DNA from: Micromonospora sp. NBC_00421
GTDB lineage: Bacteria > Actinomycetota > Actinomycetes > Mycobacteriales > Micromonosporaceae
Length of the DNA stretch: 64,000 nucleotides
Direction: 5' to 3'
Assembly: GCF_036017915.1 (NCBI RefSeq)
Contig: NZ_CP107929.1
Coordinates: 5,770,001 to 5,834,000, forward strand
Shown: positions 24,700-33,249 of the stretch, one piece after another
How the letters are laid out: the number at the start of each line of letters is the position of its first letter
Position numbering within the stretch: the stretch's first letter is position 1
The notes under the pieces: model-generated
Told to the model about the DNA's origin: nothing
The model's input: only the letters and a program-made list of their open reading frames with translations
Databases searched by the model: none
Made by a program: the position numbers and the translations under genes

Positions 24700-26302
24700 A
24701 GGACGGGTCCGGTTGGCGTCTGTCGTGCCAGGCCGGATTGATCCCGATCGCCAGCGGAGGCGCCTGCCAGGCCGCACTCAGCTGCTGGAGCAACGGATAC
24801 TCCCGACGTTTCCGGCTTTCCGGCACCCCGGCCAGGAAATGGATCAGACGGTCCTGGACCAGCGACCGGCCCAGCAGCCCGCCGTGCACCCCGGGCGTCT
24901 GGAAGACCGGAATGCCGGTGTAGTCGCCGGGTGGGGCTTCGGTGGCCGTGGTGGTCGGCAGGAAGGCCACCATCCGGACACCCGGCACCGGGCACATCAG
25001 CTGGTTGCGGTAGAAGGGCGCGTTGTCCAGCAGCGACCGGATGAACGGTTCGTCCGGGCCAGTCCCGGTCCCGCCGAACACGTCGACCACCCCGAACAGG
25101 GCGCGCAGTTGCCAGCCGGTGACCACTCCCCAGCCGTGGGGCGTCCCGGGCGGCGGGTAGTAGGCCCGCCCCGCATTGATCAACGGGCTGAACATGACCA
25201 GGGTGTCCACCGCCGCGTGCGGTCGCTGCGCGAGATAGGTGCGGGCCAGCATCGCCCCCTCGCTCTCCCCGATCAGGGCGACCGGCCGACCGGTACGGCG
25301 GTGCAGCCGGTCCACCTGGGTCTCCAGCAGGGCGGCCCCGCTCTCCAGTGACCGGACGGTGTCCCCCCGCTGGTAGGGCAGCGGCCGACCGTCCCCGGCC
25401 AGCCCCCGGTAGGAGAAACGTTCCACGTTCGGGTCGACGGGCGGGGTGCCGTCGTAGGCGGAGCCGTGGCCGGCGAGGACGATCACCGCGTGCGCGACGT
25501 CGGCCGGCAGCCGCTGCCCGAGCACCACCTGCTCGATCGTCACCCCGGCCGGGACGACCTGCACCAGCGGGGGGATCGCCAGCGGCACGGCGAGGGCCAG
25601 CAGGACCGCGATCGGGGTGGCCGGCACCCGCGCCCAGCGCACCCGGGGAGCCAGCACGGCGACGTGCACGGTGCGTTCCCAGAGCAACCCGTTGGCCACC
25701 CCGGCGAGCGCCGCCACCGGCACCGTCCACCAGCCGGGGACGCTCCAGCAGAACGCGCCGGCCACGGTGATCACCACGAAGTTCAGCAGCGACCAGCCGA
25801 CCAGGGCGATCGACGGCAACCCGCGCCACCAGGGCCCGACCACGGCGGCCCGTTGCAGGAGCGGGGCGAGCAGGAACATCGGCAGCAGCGAGGCGAGCAG
25901 CACCCAGGAGAGCGCGACCACCGAGGCCGCCACCGAGATCAGCGCCCACGGCGAGACCAGCACGGTGACCACCGCGGACAGCCCGAGGTTGCGCCCGAGC
26001 AGCCAGCGCAGGCCGGGGCGGTCCACCTCGGCGGGCCAGGCGAGCGCGACCAGCCCGGTGGTGAGCACCCCACGGAACCCGATCACCACCAGCAGCCCGA
26101 CCAGGAAGTCTGGCCACGAGTCGTGATAGACGTACAGCCAGCGCAGGTCGTGGTAGGTGTCGTACGGCCAGACGGCGGTGACCTGGGAGGACAGCCCTTC
26201 GGCCGCGATGAACCCGATATGGACCAGCAGCACCGCCTCGATCGCCGGTGGTACGGCGGCCAGGGCGCACAGCGCCAACAGGCGGGGTTGCGGTCTGCGC
26301 AC
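24671..26302 (-). CDS. Membrane-embedded alpha/beta-hydrolase-like protein
   Basis: 543 aa if started at GTG 26302, which has a GGAGAGAGGG ribosome site; a GTG five codons earlier (26317) is the longest option. The first 270 residues hold about seven transmembrane helices, followed by an extracytoplasmic domain. There IVLAGHGSAYDG, then GRPVALIGESEG with nucleophile-elbow GESEG, and a late PGVHGG suggest a Ser-Asp-His hydrolase. Substrate unknown; lipase/esterase or acyltransferase activity on the outer face is possible. It converges with the DUF7144 gene. Confidence 0.75.
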   Translation of the reverse strand: MRRPQPRLLALCALAAVPPAIEAVLLVHIGFIAAEGLSSQVTAVWPYDTYHDLRWLYVYHDSWPDFLVGLLVVIGFRGVLTTGLVALAWPAEVDRPGLRWLLGRNLGLSAVVTVLVSPWALISVAASVVALSWVLLASLLPMFLLAPLLQRAAVVGPWWRGLPSIALVGWSLLNFVVITVAGAFCWSVPGWWTVPVAALAGVANGLLWERTVHVAVLAPRVRWARVPATPIAVLLALAVPLAIPPLVQVVPAGVTIEQVVLGQRLPADVAHAVIVLAGHGSAYDGTPPVDPNVERFSYRGLAGDGRPLPYQRGDTVRSLESGAALLETQVDRLHRRTGRPVALIGESEGAMLARTYLAQRPHAAVDTLVMFSPLINAGRAYYPPPGTPHGWGVVTGWQLRALFGVVDVFGGTGTGPDEPFIRSLLDNAPFYRNQLMCPVPGVRMVAFLPTTTATEAPPGDYTGIPVFQTPGVHGGLLGRSLVQDRLIHFLAGVPESRKRREYPLLQQLSAAWQAPPLAIGINPAWHDRRQPDPSFTGRVCQPV

Positions 26303-26436
26303 GCCCTCTCTCCTCACCGGTTGACTGGGGCTCCACTAGCAGGTTCCCCTGCCCGACGACCGCATGTCGGGATTCCCGCCGATCCACCGTCGATCCGACC
26401 TGCCGAGCGGTGTGCCGCCCCGGCGTGACGCCAATT

Positions 26437-26482
26437 GGCGGATGTTGCGGTATCCCGGGGCCGGGATACCGCAACATCCGCC
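26437..26482. repeat. Perfect 22-bp inverted repeat with 2-nt centre
   Basis: Arms at 26437-26458 and 26461-26482 are exact reverse complements (left arm begins GGCGGATGTTGCGG), separated by GG. It lies 40 nt beyond the stop of the sulfurtransferase gene on the minus strand, so it can serve as its terminator. Its length and perfection are unusual for a simple terminator. Confidence 0.7.
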
Positions 26483-26522
26483 CGAGCGTGACCGATGCCA
26501 GGCGCGGCCCGGCGGGTGGTGA

Positions 26523-27425
26523 TCAGCCGGCCAGGCCGCCGGGCTGGTCGCCCCTGACCACGGGAGCCCGGACCAGGTTGCCCCACTCGGTCCACGAGCC
26601 GTCGTAGTTGCGCACCTGCGGGAAGCCCAGCAGGTGGTGCAGCACGAACCAGGTGTGGCTGGACCGCTCGCCGATCCGGCAGTACGCCACCACGTCGTCG
26701 GCCGGGCTCAGCCCGAGCTGGTCGGTGTAGATCGCCCGCAGCTCGTCGGCCGACTTGAAGGTGCCGTCGTCGTTGGCGGCGGACTTCCACGGCTTGCTCA
26801 CCGCACCCGGGATGTGCCCGCCGCGCAGCGCGCCCTCCTGCGGGTAGTCCGGCATGTGCAGCATCTCGCCGGTGTACTCGCCCGGCGAACGGACGTCGAC
26901 CAGCGGCCGACCCGCCGCCACGTGCGCCATCACCTGCTCCCGGTACGCCCGGACCGGCGCGTCGTCGCGCTGCGGCACCGGATAGTCGGCACGCGGCCGG
27001 GCCACCTTGTCCCGGGTCAGCTCGCGCCCCTCGGCGACCCACTTCTGCCGGCCACCGTCGAGCAGCCGGACGTCGGGATGCCCGAACAGGGTGAACACCC
27101 ACAGCGCGTACGCGGCCCACCAGTTGAAGTTGTCGCCGTAGAAGACGACCGTGTCGCCCCGGCCGATGCCCTTGGCCGCGCACAGCTCGGCGAAGCTCTC
27201 CGCGTCCAGGTAGTCCCGGGTGACCTGGTCGTTCAGCTCGGTGTGCCAGTCGACCTTGACGGCCCCCGGGAGGTGACCGGTGTCATAGAGCAGCACGTCC
27301 TCGTCGGATTCGACCACGACGAGACCCTCGTCGCCGAGGTGCTCGGCCAACCACTCGGTGGTGACCAGCCGCTGCGGGTCGGCGTACGACTGGAGGCGGG
27401 GATGCGGATCACTCGGCACAGACAT
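26523..27425 (-). CDS. Thiosulfate/mercaptopyruvate-type sulfurtransferase (two rhodanese domains)
   Basis: 300 aa. The N-terminal inactive rhodanese domain (about 20-140) contains [13 protein letters not shown], and the C-terminal active domain (about 165-285) contains the loop C249-R-I-G-E-R with the catalytic cysteine. The CRxGxR loop is the thiosulfate type (CysA/rhodanese of mycobacteria) rather than the mercaptopyruvate CGSGVT type. The ATG lacks a ribosome site, and a TAACTT hexamer ends 7 nt before it, suggesting a leaderless mRNA. Such proteins supply sulfane sulfur or detoxify cyanide. Confidence 0.93.
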   Translation of the reverse strand: MSVPSDPHPRLQSYADPQRLVTTEWLAEHLGDEGLVVVESDEDVLLYDTGHLPGAVKVDWHTELNDQVTRDYLDAESFAELCAAKGIGRGDTVVFYGDNFNWWAAYALWVFTLFGHPDVRLLDGGRQKWVAEGRELTRDKVARPRADYPVPQRDDAPVRAYREQVMAHVAAGRPLVDVRSPGEYTGEMLHMPDYPQEGALRGGHIPGAVSKPWKSAANDDGTFKSADELRAIYTDQLGLSPADDVVAYCRIGERSSHTWFVLHHLLGFPQVRNYDGSWTEWGNLVRAPVVRGDQPGGLAG

Positions 27426-27432
27426 GAGCCCC

Positions 27433-27438
27433 AAGTTA
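27433..27438 (-). promoter_or_regulatory. -10-like hexamer for leaderless sulfurtransferase mRNA
   Basis: TAACTT on the minus strand, 7 nt before the start codon at 27425. Confidence 0.45.
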
Positions 27439-27602
27439 CGCCGGAATCCGGGGCGCCGACCGCCCAACGGCACCGGACCGGCGTCGGCCGACCCGCCCGG
27501 ACGCGACCGTGCCCCACCAGCCGACGCACCCGTCGAGCGGGCCGGGCAGACGATCCCCGAGGAGCCGGTCAGGATCGCGTCGCGCTCCACCGACCAACCT
27601 GA

Positions 27603-28157
27603 TCAGGCCCGGCGGTGGACCAGGCGGCCAGCGACGACGGTGGCGAGGCAGCGGCCGTCGTCGGCGAAGACGGCCAGGTCGGCCCGGCCGCCGACAGCGA
27701 GAACGGGAGGCCGCGCCGCGTCGAGGACCGCGACGTCGTTGCGGGCCACCGCCGCCCGTACCGCCGGGTCGGTGAGGTGTGCGGCGAGCACCGCGCCGAC
27801 GCCCGACCGCAGCAGCGCGTGCACCCGTTCGCGCGGGCTGGGGGCCGGCGGCAGCGGCCCGTCGTGCACCAGCGCCGGCCCGAGGGTGCCGGGCCACCGC
27901 CGCACCCGCACCATCGGGTACGCCTGCGTCAGCTCCCCGATCGGGCCGACCGCCTCGATCCGGTCACCGTCGACAAGCACCGCCCAGCCCGACCGCGGCC
28001 CCCCGTCGCCCGAGACCGGCTGGTCCGGCGGCGGCTCGGCGGAGAGTGGAGCCGGCTGGTCCGACGACGCATCGTCGTCACCCGGCACCAGCCGGACCGG
28101 CGGCGGCTCGTTGTCGTGGGTGAGGCGCAGCAGGGGGGCGGTGTGGAGGGTGCGCAC
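27603..28157 (-). CDS. Imidazolonepropionase-like domain protein (shortened amidohydrolase)
   Basis: 184 aa from GTG, 2 nt after the stop of the SGNH hydrolase gene. The N-terminus (about 55-75, GWAVLVDGDRIEAVGPIGEL) and the C-terminus (about 155-180, GGRADLAVFADDGRCLATVVAGRLVH) look like the two halves of the composite beta-domain of amidohydrolases. The TIM-barrel portion and its metal-binding histidines are almost entirely missing. Either it is a decayed amidohydrolase or a stand-alone composite domain; the intact frame favours the latter. No enzymatic function can be assumed. Confidence 0.65.
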   Translation of the reverse strand: MRTLHTAPLLRLTHDNEPPPVRLVPGDDDASSDQPAPLSAEPPPDQPVSGDGGPRSGWAVLVDGDRIEAVGPIGELTQAYPMVRVRRWPGTLGPALVHDGPLPPAPSPRERVHALLRSGVGAVLAAHLTDPAVRAAVARNDVAVLDAARPPVLAVGGRADLAVFADDGRCLATVVAGRLVHRRA

Positions 28158-28159
28158 GG

Positions 28160-28930
28160 TCAGTCGGCCAGCGGGCCGAGGACCGGCCGCTTCGCGGTGA
28201 CCGTGTCGCCGGAGGACCGGCCGGTGAGCCGGCGGGTGATCCACGGGGCCAGGTGCCGGCCGGCCCAGCGCAGGTCGGCGGCGCGGGCGGCGAGCCACGG
28301 GGTGGCGGCCGGGTGCTCCGGCACCATCAACCACTCCTCGTCGCAGCCCACTCCGAGCGCGGTCAGCACCTGGGCGGCGACCCGCCGGTGACCGGCGGCG
28401 GACAGGTGCAGCCGGTCGGTGCTCCAGAGCATCGGATTGAGCCGGAACGTGTCGTCGGCGTAGAGGTCGACCAGGATCGCGCCGTGCCGCGCGGCGGTCT
28501 CCCCGACGGCCCGGTTGACCAGCTCGATCCGGGGCGCGACGAGTCGCTGGCCGGGCAGCCGGGTCATCACGTCGGCGAACCGGAAGAGGATCACGTCGGC
28601 ACCGCCGGACCGCAACCGGGCCACCACGGCGTCGAAACGGGTGGCCAGCGCGTCCGGATCGAAGGTACGCCGCAGCACGTCGTTGCCGCCGGCCGCGAAG
28701 CTGATCAGGTCAGGCTTCATGGCGAGCGCGGCGGGCACCTGCTCGGCGACGACACTCGGGAAGAGCCGACCCCGGATGGCCAGGTTCGCGTAGCCGAAGT
28801 CCGGCCCGGCCTCGGCGGCCAGCCGGGTCGCCACCAGGTCCGCCCAGCCCCGGTAGGTGCCGTCCGGGTACGCGTCGTCCATGCCCTCGGTGAAGCTGTC
28901 CCCGACCGCCACGAAGCTCCGCCAGCGCAC
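28160..28930 (-). CDS. SGNH/GDSL-family hydrolase
   Basis: 256 aa from GTG with AGGGGG upstream; an ATG at 29026 would add 32 poorly ordered residues. Block I is AVGDSFTEG with nucleophile S12, block III is AAGGNDVLRR, and block V is DRLHLSAAGH with the catalytic Asp-His. There is no signal peptide, so it is probably cytoplasmic. Typical members are esterases or acyl hydrolases of broad specificity. It is coupled to the following imidazolonepropionase-like gene. Confidence 0.88.
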   Translation of the reverse strand: MRWRSFVAVGDSFTEGMDDAYPDGTYRGWADLVATRLAAEAGPDFGYANLAIRGRLFPSVVAEQVPAALAMKPDLISFAAGGNDVLRRTFDPDALATRFDAVVARLRSGGADVILFRFADVMTRLPGQRLVAPRIELVNRAVGETAARHGAILVDLYADDTFRLNPMLWSTDRLHLSAAGHRRVAAQVLTALGVGCDEEWLMVPEHPAATPWLAARAADLRWAGRHLAPWITRRLTGRSSGDTVTAKRPVLGPLAD

Positions 28931-29068
28931 GCCGCCCCCTGATGCCCTCGTTGCCTGCGGCGCCCAGTCTGTCACCGGCCCGCCCCCGGGTGCCGGCACC
29001 CACCACCCGAACGTGGCGGAGGTCATCGGCCGCCACCCCGCGCCCTTGATCTATTCACTTTGCCGCGA

Positions 29069-29103
29069 CGTGGCGGTGTCTCCTGCCTCCGGACACCGCC
29101 ACG
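29069..29103 (-). terminator. Hairpin after the methyltransferase remnant
   Basis: CGTGGCGGTGTC (29069-29080) pairs perfectly with GACACCGCCACG (29092-29103), 11-nt loop. It lies downstream of the 29185-29547 frame on the minus strand. The sequence between (29104-29184) is a run of CCGGCCCC-like repeats without a gene. Confidence 0.6.
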
Positions 29104-29184
29104 GGTGCCGCCGCCCGGCCCCGGCCGCCCCCGCCCGGCCCCCGGCCTACCGGCCCCGCCGCCCGGCCCCGGCAGGCGGTCCGG

Positions 29185-29547
29185 CTACGGCAGCCGGTAG
29201 ACGGAGACGTGGGAGCGGGATTCGGCGGTGAACTCGCTGCCGGCCCAGTCCGCGTGCCGGCTCTCCAGGGCGAACCCGGCGAGCTGCGCCATCAGGTCCA
29301 GCTCGGCCGGCCAGATGTAGCGGTGCGGGGTACGGAACAGCTCCGCCCGCCGGCTGTCGTCGAACCTGAAGTGGTGCGACACCACGTGCTGCGCCAGCAC
29401 GTCGTAGGTGTCCAGGCCGAGGTAGCCGGCTTCGGAGTGCCAGACGACGGCCTGCTGCCCGGGTGGGAGTTTGCGCAGCTCGGGCACCCACAGCTCGATG
29501 CCGGTGACCGGCACCCCCCGGCTCCCGCTCTCGTCGTTGGTGATCAA
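29185..29547 (-). pseudogene. Truncated class I SAM-dependent methyltransferase (C-terminal half)
   Basis: The frame gives about 120 residues: VTGIELWVPELRKLPPGQQ, LDTYDVLAQHVVSHHFRF, FRTPHRYIWPAELDLMAQLAGF, WAGSEFTAESRSHVSVYRLP. This is the C-terminal half of a common actinobacterial methyltransferase. The N-terminal Rossmann part with the GxGxG SAM motif is missing. The similarity ends where a palindromic element (29541-29596) begins, and there is no credible start codon (only TTG). I read it as a gene cut by a deletion or by insertion of the palindrome. Confidence 0.6.
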
Positions 29548-29596
29548 GAGGTTTGGGCGCCCACGAGCTCGAAATCCGACGCAAACTTCTTGATCA
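29541..29596. repeat. Palindromic element at the truncation point
   Basis: TGATCAAGAGGTTTG (29541-29555) and CAAACTTCTTGATCA (29582-29596) are complementary apart from one base. The 26-nt interior contains GGGCGCCC and GAGCTC palindromes. I recall similar TTGATCAAGAAGTTTG-type palindromes as dispersed repeats in Micromonospora genomes, but could not check copy number. It replaces the 5' half of the methyltransferase. Confidence 0.55.
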
Positions 29597-29663
29597 ACGC
29601 GGCGAGGCGTCCAGGGGCGGGCGGTGTGGTGTGAAACGGGTCGCTGGGCGGGGGGCGGGGTTC

Positions 29664-29669
29664 TAGGCT
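29664..29669 (+). promoter_or_regulatory. -10-like hexamer for leaderless proS mRNA
   Basis: TAGGCT ends 6 nt before the proS ATG, with no Shine-Dalgarno between. Confidence 0.5.
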
Positions 29670-29675
29670 GCGCGG

Positions 29676-31484
29676 ATGTTGCTTCGTACGTCGACCACCC
29701 TGCTGCGGACCCTGCGCGAGGATCCGGCGGATGCGGAGGTGCCGAGCCACCGGCTCCTGCTGCGTGCCGGTTACATCCGTCGCGTCGCCCCGGGCGGGTA
29801 CGCCTGGCTGCCGCTGGGCAAACTGGTGCTGGACCGGGTCACCGAGATCGTCCGGTCGGAGTTGGCCGCGATCGGCGACCAGGAGGTGCACTTCCCGGCG
29901 CTGCTGCCGGCGGAGCCGTACCGGACCAGCGGCCGGTGGGCGGAGTACGGCGACGACATCTTCACCCTCGCCGACAGGCGGGGCGCCGAACACCTGCTCG
30001 CCCCGACCCACGAGGAGATGGCGACGCTGCTGGTAAAGGATCTGGTTTCGTCCTACCGGGACTTCCCGCTGACGATCTTCCAGATCCAGACGAAGTTCCG
30101 CGACGAGGCCCGACCCCGGGCCGGCCTGCTGCGCGGACGGGAGTTCCTGATGAAGGACGCCTACTCGTTCGACCTGGACGACGAGGGCCTGCGCGAGTCG
30201 TACGCCCGGCACCGGGCCGCGTACCGGCGGGTCTTCGACCGGTTGGGGCTGGACCACACGGTGGTGCAGGCGGTCTCCGGGGCGATGGGCGGGTCGGCCT
30301 CGGAGGAGTTCCTGGCCACCACCCCGGTCGGTGAGGACACCTACGTCGGCTGCACGGCCTGCGACTACGCGGCGAACACCGAGGCGGTAACGACCCCCGC
30401 CCCGCCCGCCGGTGACCCGGATTCGCACCAACCCGCCGAGGTGCACGACACCCCGCAGACCCCGACCATCGCCGCCCTGGTGGCGCTCGCCAACGACCGG
30501 AAACTCGCCGGGCGGCACGACTGGACCGCCGCCGACACCCTGAAGAACGTGGTGCTGACCGTACGCCGGCCCGGCGCGGAGGCAGCCGAGGTGCTGGTGA
30601 TCGGGCTGCCCGGCGACCGGGAGGTGGACCTCAAGCGGGTCGCGGCAGCGCTGCACCCGGCCGCCGTGACGGTCTTCGACGACTGGGCCGCCCATCCCGG
30701 GCTGGTCCGGGGCTACCTCGGGCCGCAGGTGCTGGCCGGGCTCGGCCTCCGCTACCTGGTCGACCCCCGGGTGGTCACCGGCACCGCCTGGCTGACCGGG
30801 GCCAACGAGCCGGGGCGGCACGCCACCGACGTGGTCTGCGGACGGGACTTCGCGCCCGACGGCACCATCGAGGCCGCCGAGGTGCGCCCGGGTGACCCCT
30901 GCCCCGCCTGCGGCACCACCGGGACCACCGGGACCACCGGGACCACCGGAGCCGGCGGCGGCGGCGGCGAGCTGACCATGCGGCGGGGCATCGAGATCGG
31001 GCACATCTTCCAGCTCGGCCGCCGGTTCACCGACGCGTTCGCCCTCGACGTGCTGGGCGCGGCGGGCAGACCGGTCCGGCCCACCATGGGCTGTTACGGC
31101 ATCGGGGTGTCCCGGGCGGTCGCCGCGATCGCCGAACAGCACCACGACGAACGGGGGTTGGTCTGGCCGGCGGCGGTCGCGCCGTGCGACGTACACCTGG
31201 TGGTGGCCGGGAAGGGGCCGCAGCTCGACGCGGCGCTCGACCTCGGCGGTCGGCTGTCGGCCGCCGGCCTGCGGGTGCTCGTCGACGACCGGGCCAACGT
31301 CTCCGTCGGGGTGAAGTTCACCGACGCCGAGCTGATCGGCATCCCCCGCGCCGTCGTGGTCGGCCGCCGACTTCCCGAGGGGTACGTCGAGCTGCGTGAG
31401 CGGGCCACCGGCGTGCACGAGGAGGTCGCCTGGGACGGCCTGGTCGACCAGCTCCTGCGTCGGGTTCGCGGCAACGGGGTGTAG
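29676..31484 (+). CDS. proS: Prolyl-tRNA synthetase
   Basis: 602 aa, class II bacterial type with editing insertion. Motif 2 region: [25 protein letters not shown] (about 140-165). The INS editing domain (YbaK-like) is at about 230-390, and motif 3 is GCYGIGVSR near 473. The anticodon-binding domain is C-terminal ([23 protein letters not shown]). It charges tRNA-Pro with proline. Residues 414-431 are an unusual TTG-TTG-TTG-TTG-AGGGGG insert between PCPACG and ELTMRRGIE, encoded by a 9-bp tandem repeat. Start is ATG, probably leaderless. Confidence 0.97.
   Translation: MLLRTSTTLLRTLREDPADAEVPSHRLLLRAGYIRRVAPGGYAWLPLGKLVLDRVTEIVRSELAAIGDQEVHFPALLPAEPYRTSGRWAEYGDDIFTLADRRGAEHLLAPTHEEMATLLVKDLVSSYRDFPLTIFQIQTKFRDEARPRAGLLRGREFLMKDAYSFDLDDEGLRESYARHRAAYRRVFDRLGLDHTVVQAVSGAMGGSASEEFLATTPVGEDTYVGCTACDYAANTEAVTTPAPPAGDPDSHQPAEVHDTPQTPTIAALVALANDRKLAGRHDWTAADTLKNVVLTVRRPGAEAAEVLVIGLPGDREVDLKRVAAALHPAAVTVFDDWAAHPGLVRGYLGPQVLAGLGLRYLVDPRVVTGTAWLTGANEPGRHATDVVCGRDFAPDGTIEAAEVRPGDPCPACGTTGTTGTTGTTGAGGGGGELTMRRGIEIGHIFQLGRRFTDAFALDVLGAAGRPVRPTMGCYGIGVSRAVAAIAEQHHDERGLVWPAAVAPCDVHLVVAGKGPQLDAALDLGGRLSAAGLRVLVDDRANVSVGVKFTDAELIGIPRAVVVGRRLPEGYVELRERATGVHEEVAWDGLVDQLLRRVRGNGV
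30915..30968 (+). repeat. In-frame microsatellite inside proS
   Basis: Four copies of ACCACCGGG (30915-30950, last base changed), then GCC and five GGC codons (30954-30968). It adds 18 residues to a loop of ProRS. Confidence 0.85.
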
Positions 31485-31547
31485 CGGACGCGCCACAGGG
31501 TATCGAAGTTGGATCGTCCAAGGGTGTTTGTTGTGCGGAGGGCTCTC

Positions 31548-31967
31548 ATGTACCGGGTCAGTGACGTGATGACGAAACAGGTGGTCTATCTGTCGGCGGA
31601 GACCACCCTGGACGAAGCGGCCAGGGTGATGAAGGAGGCCGACATCGGGGACGTGGTGGTCACCGACGGCTCCACGCTGGCGGGCCTGCTGACCGACCGG
31701 GACATCGTGGTGCGGGCGGTCGCCGAGTGCAGCGACCCGGCCAGCACCTCGATCGGCTCGATCACCACCCGGGAGGTGGTGATGATCGAGCAGCACGCCA
31801 CGGCCGGCGAGGCGGTGGCGTTGATGCGCGAGCGCAACATCCGACGCATCCTGGTCTGCGACAACGAACGCAAGCTCGTCGGCATCGTCTCCCTGGGCGA
31901 CCTGGCGATGCAGCTCGACCCCAGCTCGGCGCTCGCCGACATCAGCGAGGGCGCACCGAACAACTGA
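31548..31967 (+). CDS. CBS-domain pair protein
   Basis: 139 aa from ATG with GGAG 7 nt upstream. Two CBS domains: about 5-62 (VSDVMTKQVVYLSAETTLDEAA, GLLTDRDIVVRAVAE) and about 72-130 (ITTREVVMIEQHATAGEAVALM, RRILVCDNERKLVGIVSLGDLAM). CBS pairs (Bateman modules) bind adenosyl ligands such as AMP or ATP. No attached catalytic domain. It lies 63 nt after proS; related proteins in actinobacteria are often hypoxia- or stress-induced, but this cannot be read here. Confidence 0.9.
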   Translation: MYRVSDVMTKQVVYLSAETTLDEAARVMKEADIGDVVVTDGSTLAGLLTDRDIVVRAVAECSDPASTSIGSITTREVVMIEQHATAGEAVALMRERNIRRILVCDNERKLVGIVSLGDLAMQLDPSSALADISEGAPNN

Positions 31968-31975
31968 CCCGCCCG

Positions 31976-32011
31976 GGGCGGGCGACCCACGACCGGTGTG
32001 GTCGCCCGCCC
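31976..32011 (+). terminator. Terminator after the CBS gene
   Basis: GGGCGGGCGAC (31976-31986) pairs with GTCGCCCGCCC (32001-32011), 14-nt loop, 9 nt beyond the stop codon. Confidence 0.7.
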
Positions 32012-32093
32012 GACACTCCCTCGTCCCGGCTCCTTCCGGCCCGCACCCGGGCGGTACGGCAGTCTGGTGGCAGACCCGCGCCGGGTGCGGCGG

Positions 32094-32099
32094 TAGCCT
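32094..32099 (+). promoter_or_regulatory. -10-like hexamer for leaderless sufE-like mRNA
   Basis: TAGCCT ends 6 nt before the ATG at 32106; no ribosome site. Confidence 0.45.
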
Positions 32100-32105
32100 G
32101 GCGGG

Positions 32106-32531
32106 ATGTCCGAGATGCCGACGAGGCTGGCCGAGATCGTCGGGGAGTTCGCCGACGCCCCCCGCGACGTGGTGCTGGAGATGCTGCTGGAGTACGCCGA
32201 CGTGATCCCGCCGCTGCCGGCCGGGGTGGACCGCGACGACCTGGAGCAGGTCCCCGAGTGCCAGACGGCGTTCTTCCTGCGTGCCGAGGTCAACCCGGAC
32301 CGCACGGTGACCACCCTGTTCGACTGCCCACCGGAGGCGCCCACCACCCGGGCCTTCGCCGGCATCCTCGCCGAAGGGCTGGCCGGGGCGAGCGCCACGC
32401 AGGTGCTGGACGTGCCGGACGACCTCTACCAGCGGATGGGCCTGGCCCAGGTGATCAGCCCGTTGCGGGTGCGCGGCGGCACCGCGATCCTGGCCCGACT
32501 CAAGCGGCAGGTGCGGGAACAAGCTGGCTGA
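32106..32531 (+). CDS. SufE-family sulfur-acceptor protein
   Basis: 141 aa. The conserved PECQTAFF segment places the sulfur-accepting cysteine at C52, matching Cys51 of E. coli SufE; LADIVGEF-like and GLAQVISPLRVRGG blocks also fit. SufE accepts persulfide from a cysteine desulfurase and passes it to Fe-S assembly or another acceptor. No desulfurase gene is adjacent; a rhodanese lies 5 kb away. A DsbA-family gene follows after 20 nt and is probably cotranscribed. Confidence 0.9.
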   Translation: MSEMPTRLAEIVGEFADAPRDVVLEMLLEYADVIPPLPAGVDRDDLEQVPECQTAFFLRAEVNPDRTVTTLFDCPPEAPTTRAFAGILAEGLAGASATQVLDVPDDLYQRMGLAQVISPLRVRGGTAILARLKRQVREQAG

Positions 32532-32551
32532 GCTGGGGGTTGTCTCCGATC

Positions 32552-33184
32552 ATGGAGATCGAGATCTACGCCGACGTGGTCTGCCCCTGGTGCTACATCG
32601 GCAAGCGCCGCTTCGAACAGGCCCTGGCGTCGTACGACGGCGAGGTGACCGTCCGGTACCGGCCGTTCCAGCTGGACCCGACGCCGGTGACCGCGCCACA
32701 GCCGCTGCTGGACGCGCTGGCCGCGAAGTTCGGCGGCCGGGAGCGGGCCCAGTCGATGGCCGGGCAGGTGACCGAGGTGGCCGCCGAGGTGGGGCTGACC
32801 CTGAACTTCGACCGGGCGGTGAGCGCCAACACCTTCGACGCGCACCGGTTGGTCCGCTTCGCCGACGAGCGCGGGCTGGCGGGCGAGCTGGTCGAGGCGC
32901 TCTACCGGGCGCACTTCACCGACGGGGTCGACGTCGGCTCGCCGGAGGCGCTGGTCACGCTGGCCGCCTCGGTCGGGCTGGACGAGACCGAGGCGCGCGA
33001 GCACCTGGCCTCGAACGCGGGCCGGCGCGAGGTGGCCGCGGATCTGACCACCGCCCACCAGCTCGGGGTGACCAGCGTGCCGACCTTCGTGCTCGCCGGC
33101 AGGTACGGCGTCACCGGGGCGCAGGAGCCGGAGACGTTGCTCGCCGCCCTGACCGAGGTCGCCCAGCGCGAATCGGCCGGCTGA
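32552..33184 (+). CDS. DsbA-family (FrnE-like) thiol oxidoreductase
   Basis: 210 aa, no signal peptide, so cytoplasmic. The thioredoxin-fold active site is C11-P-W-C14 (YADVVCPWCYIGKRRFE). Helical insertion and C-terminal SVPTFVLAGRYGVTGAQEPETL with the cis-proline are as in FrnE/2-hydroxychromene-isomerase-like proteins. Such proteins reduce or isomerise disulfides or act in oxidative stress. It follows the sufE-like gene closely. Confidence 0.92.
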   Translation: MEIEIYADVVCPWCYIGKRRFEQALASYDGEVTVRYRPFQLDPTPVTAPQPLLDALAAKFGGRERAQSMAGQVTEVAAEVGLTLNFDRAVSANTFDAHRLVRFADERGLAGELVEALYRAHFTDGVDVGSPEALVTLAASVGLDETEAREHLASNAGRREVAADLTTAHQLGVTSVPTFVLAGRYGVTGAQEPETLLAALTEVAQRESAG

Positions 33185-33213
33185 CTCCGACCCGGGCCGA
33201 AACCCGGTCGCGA

Positions 33214-33229
33214 TGTTTCACGTGCAACA
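33214..33229. other. parS-like centromere site
   Basis: TGTTTCACGTGCAACA differs from the ParB-binding palindrome TGTTTCACGTGAAACA at one position. It lies in the 65-nt gap between two convergent genes, about 26 kb from oriC, where actinobacterial parS clusters are expected. parA/parB themselves should lie beyond the right edge, after yidC. Confidence 0.65.
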
Positions 33230-33249
33230 ACATCGATGAACATGATTGG

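Noticed and set aside
29544..32522. 992-aa minus-strand open frame opposite proS
   Set aside because: Antisense shadow of proS and the CBS gene; His/Gly/Arg-rich with no domain.
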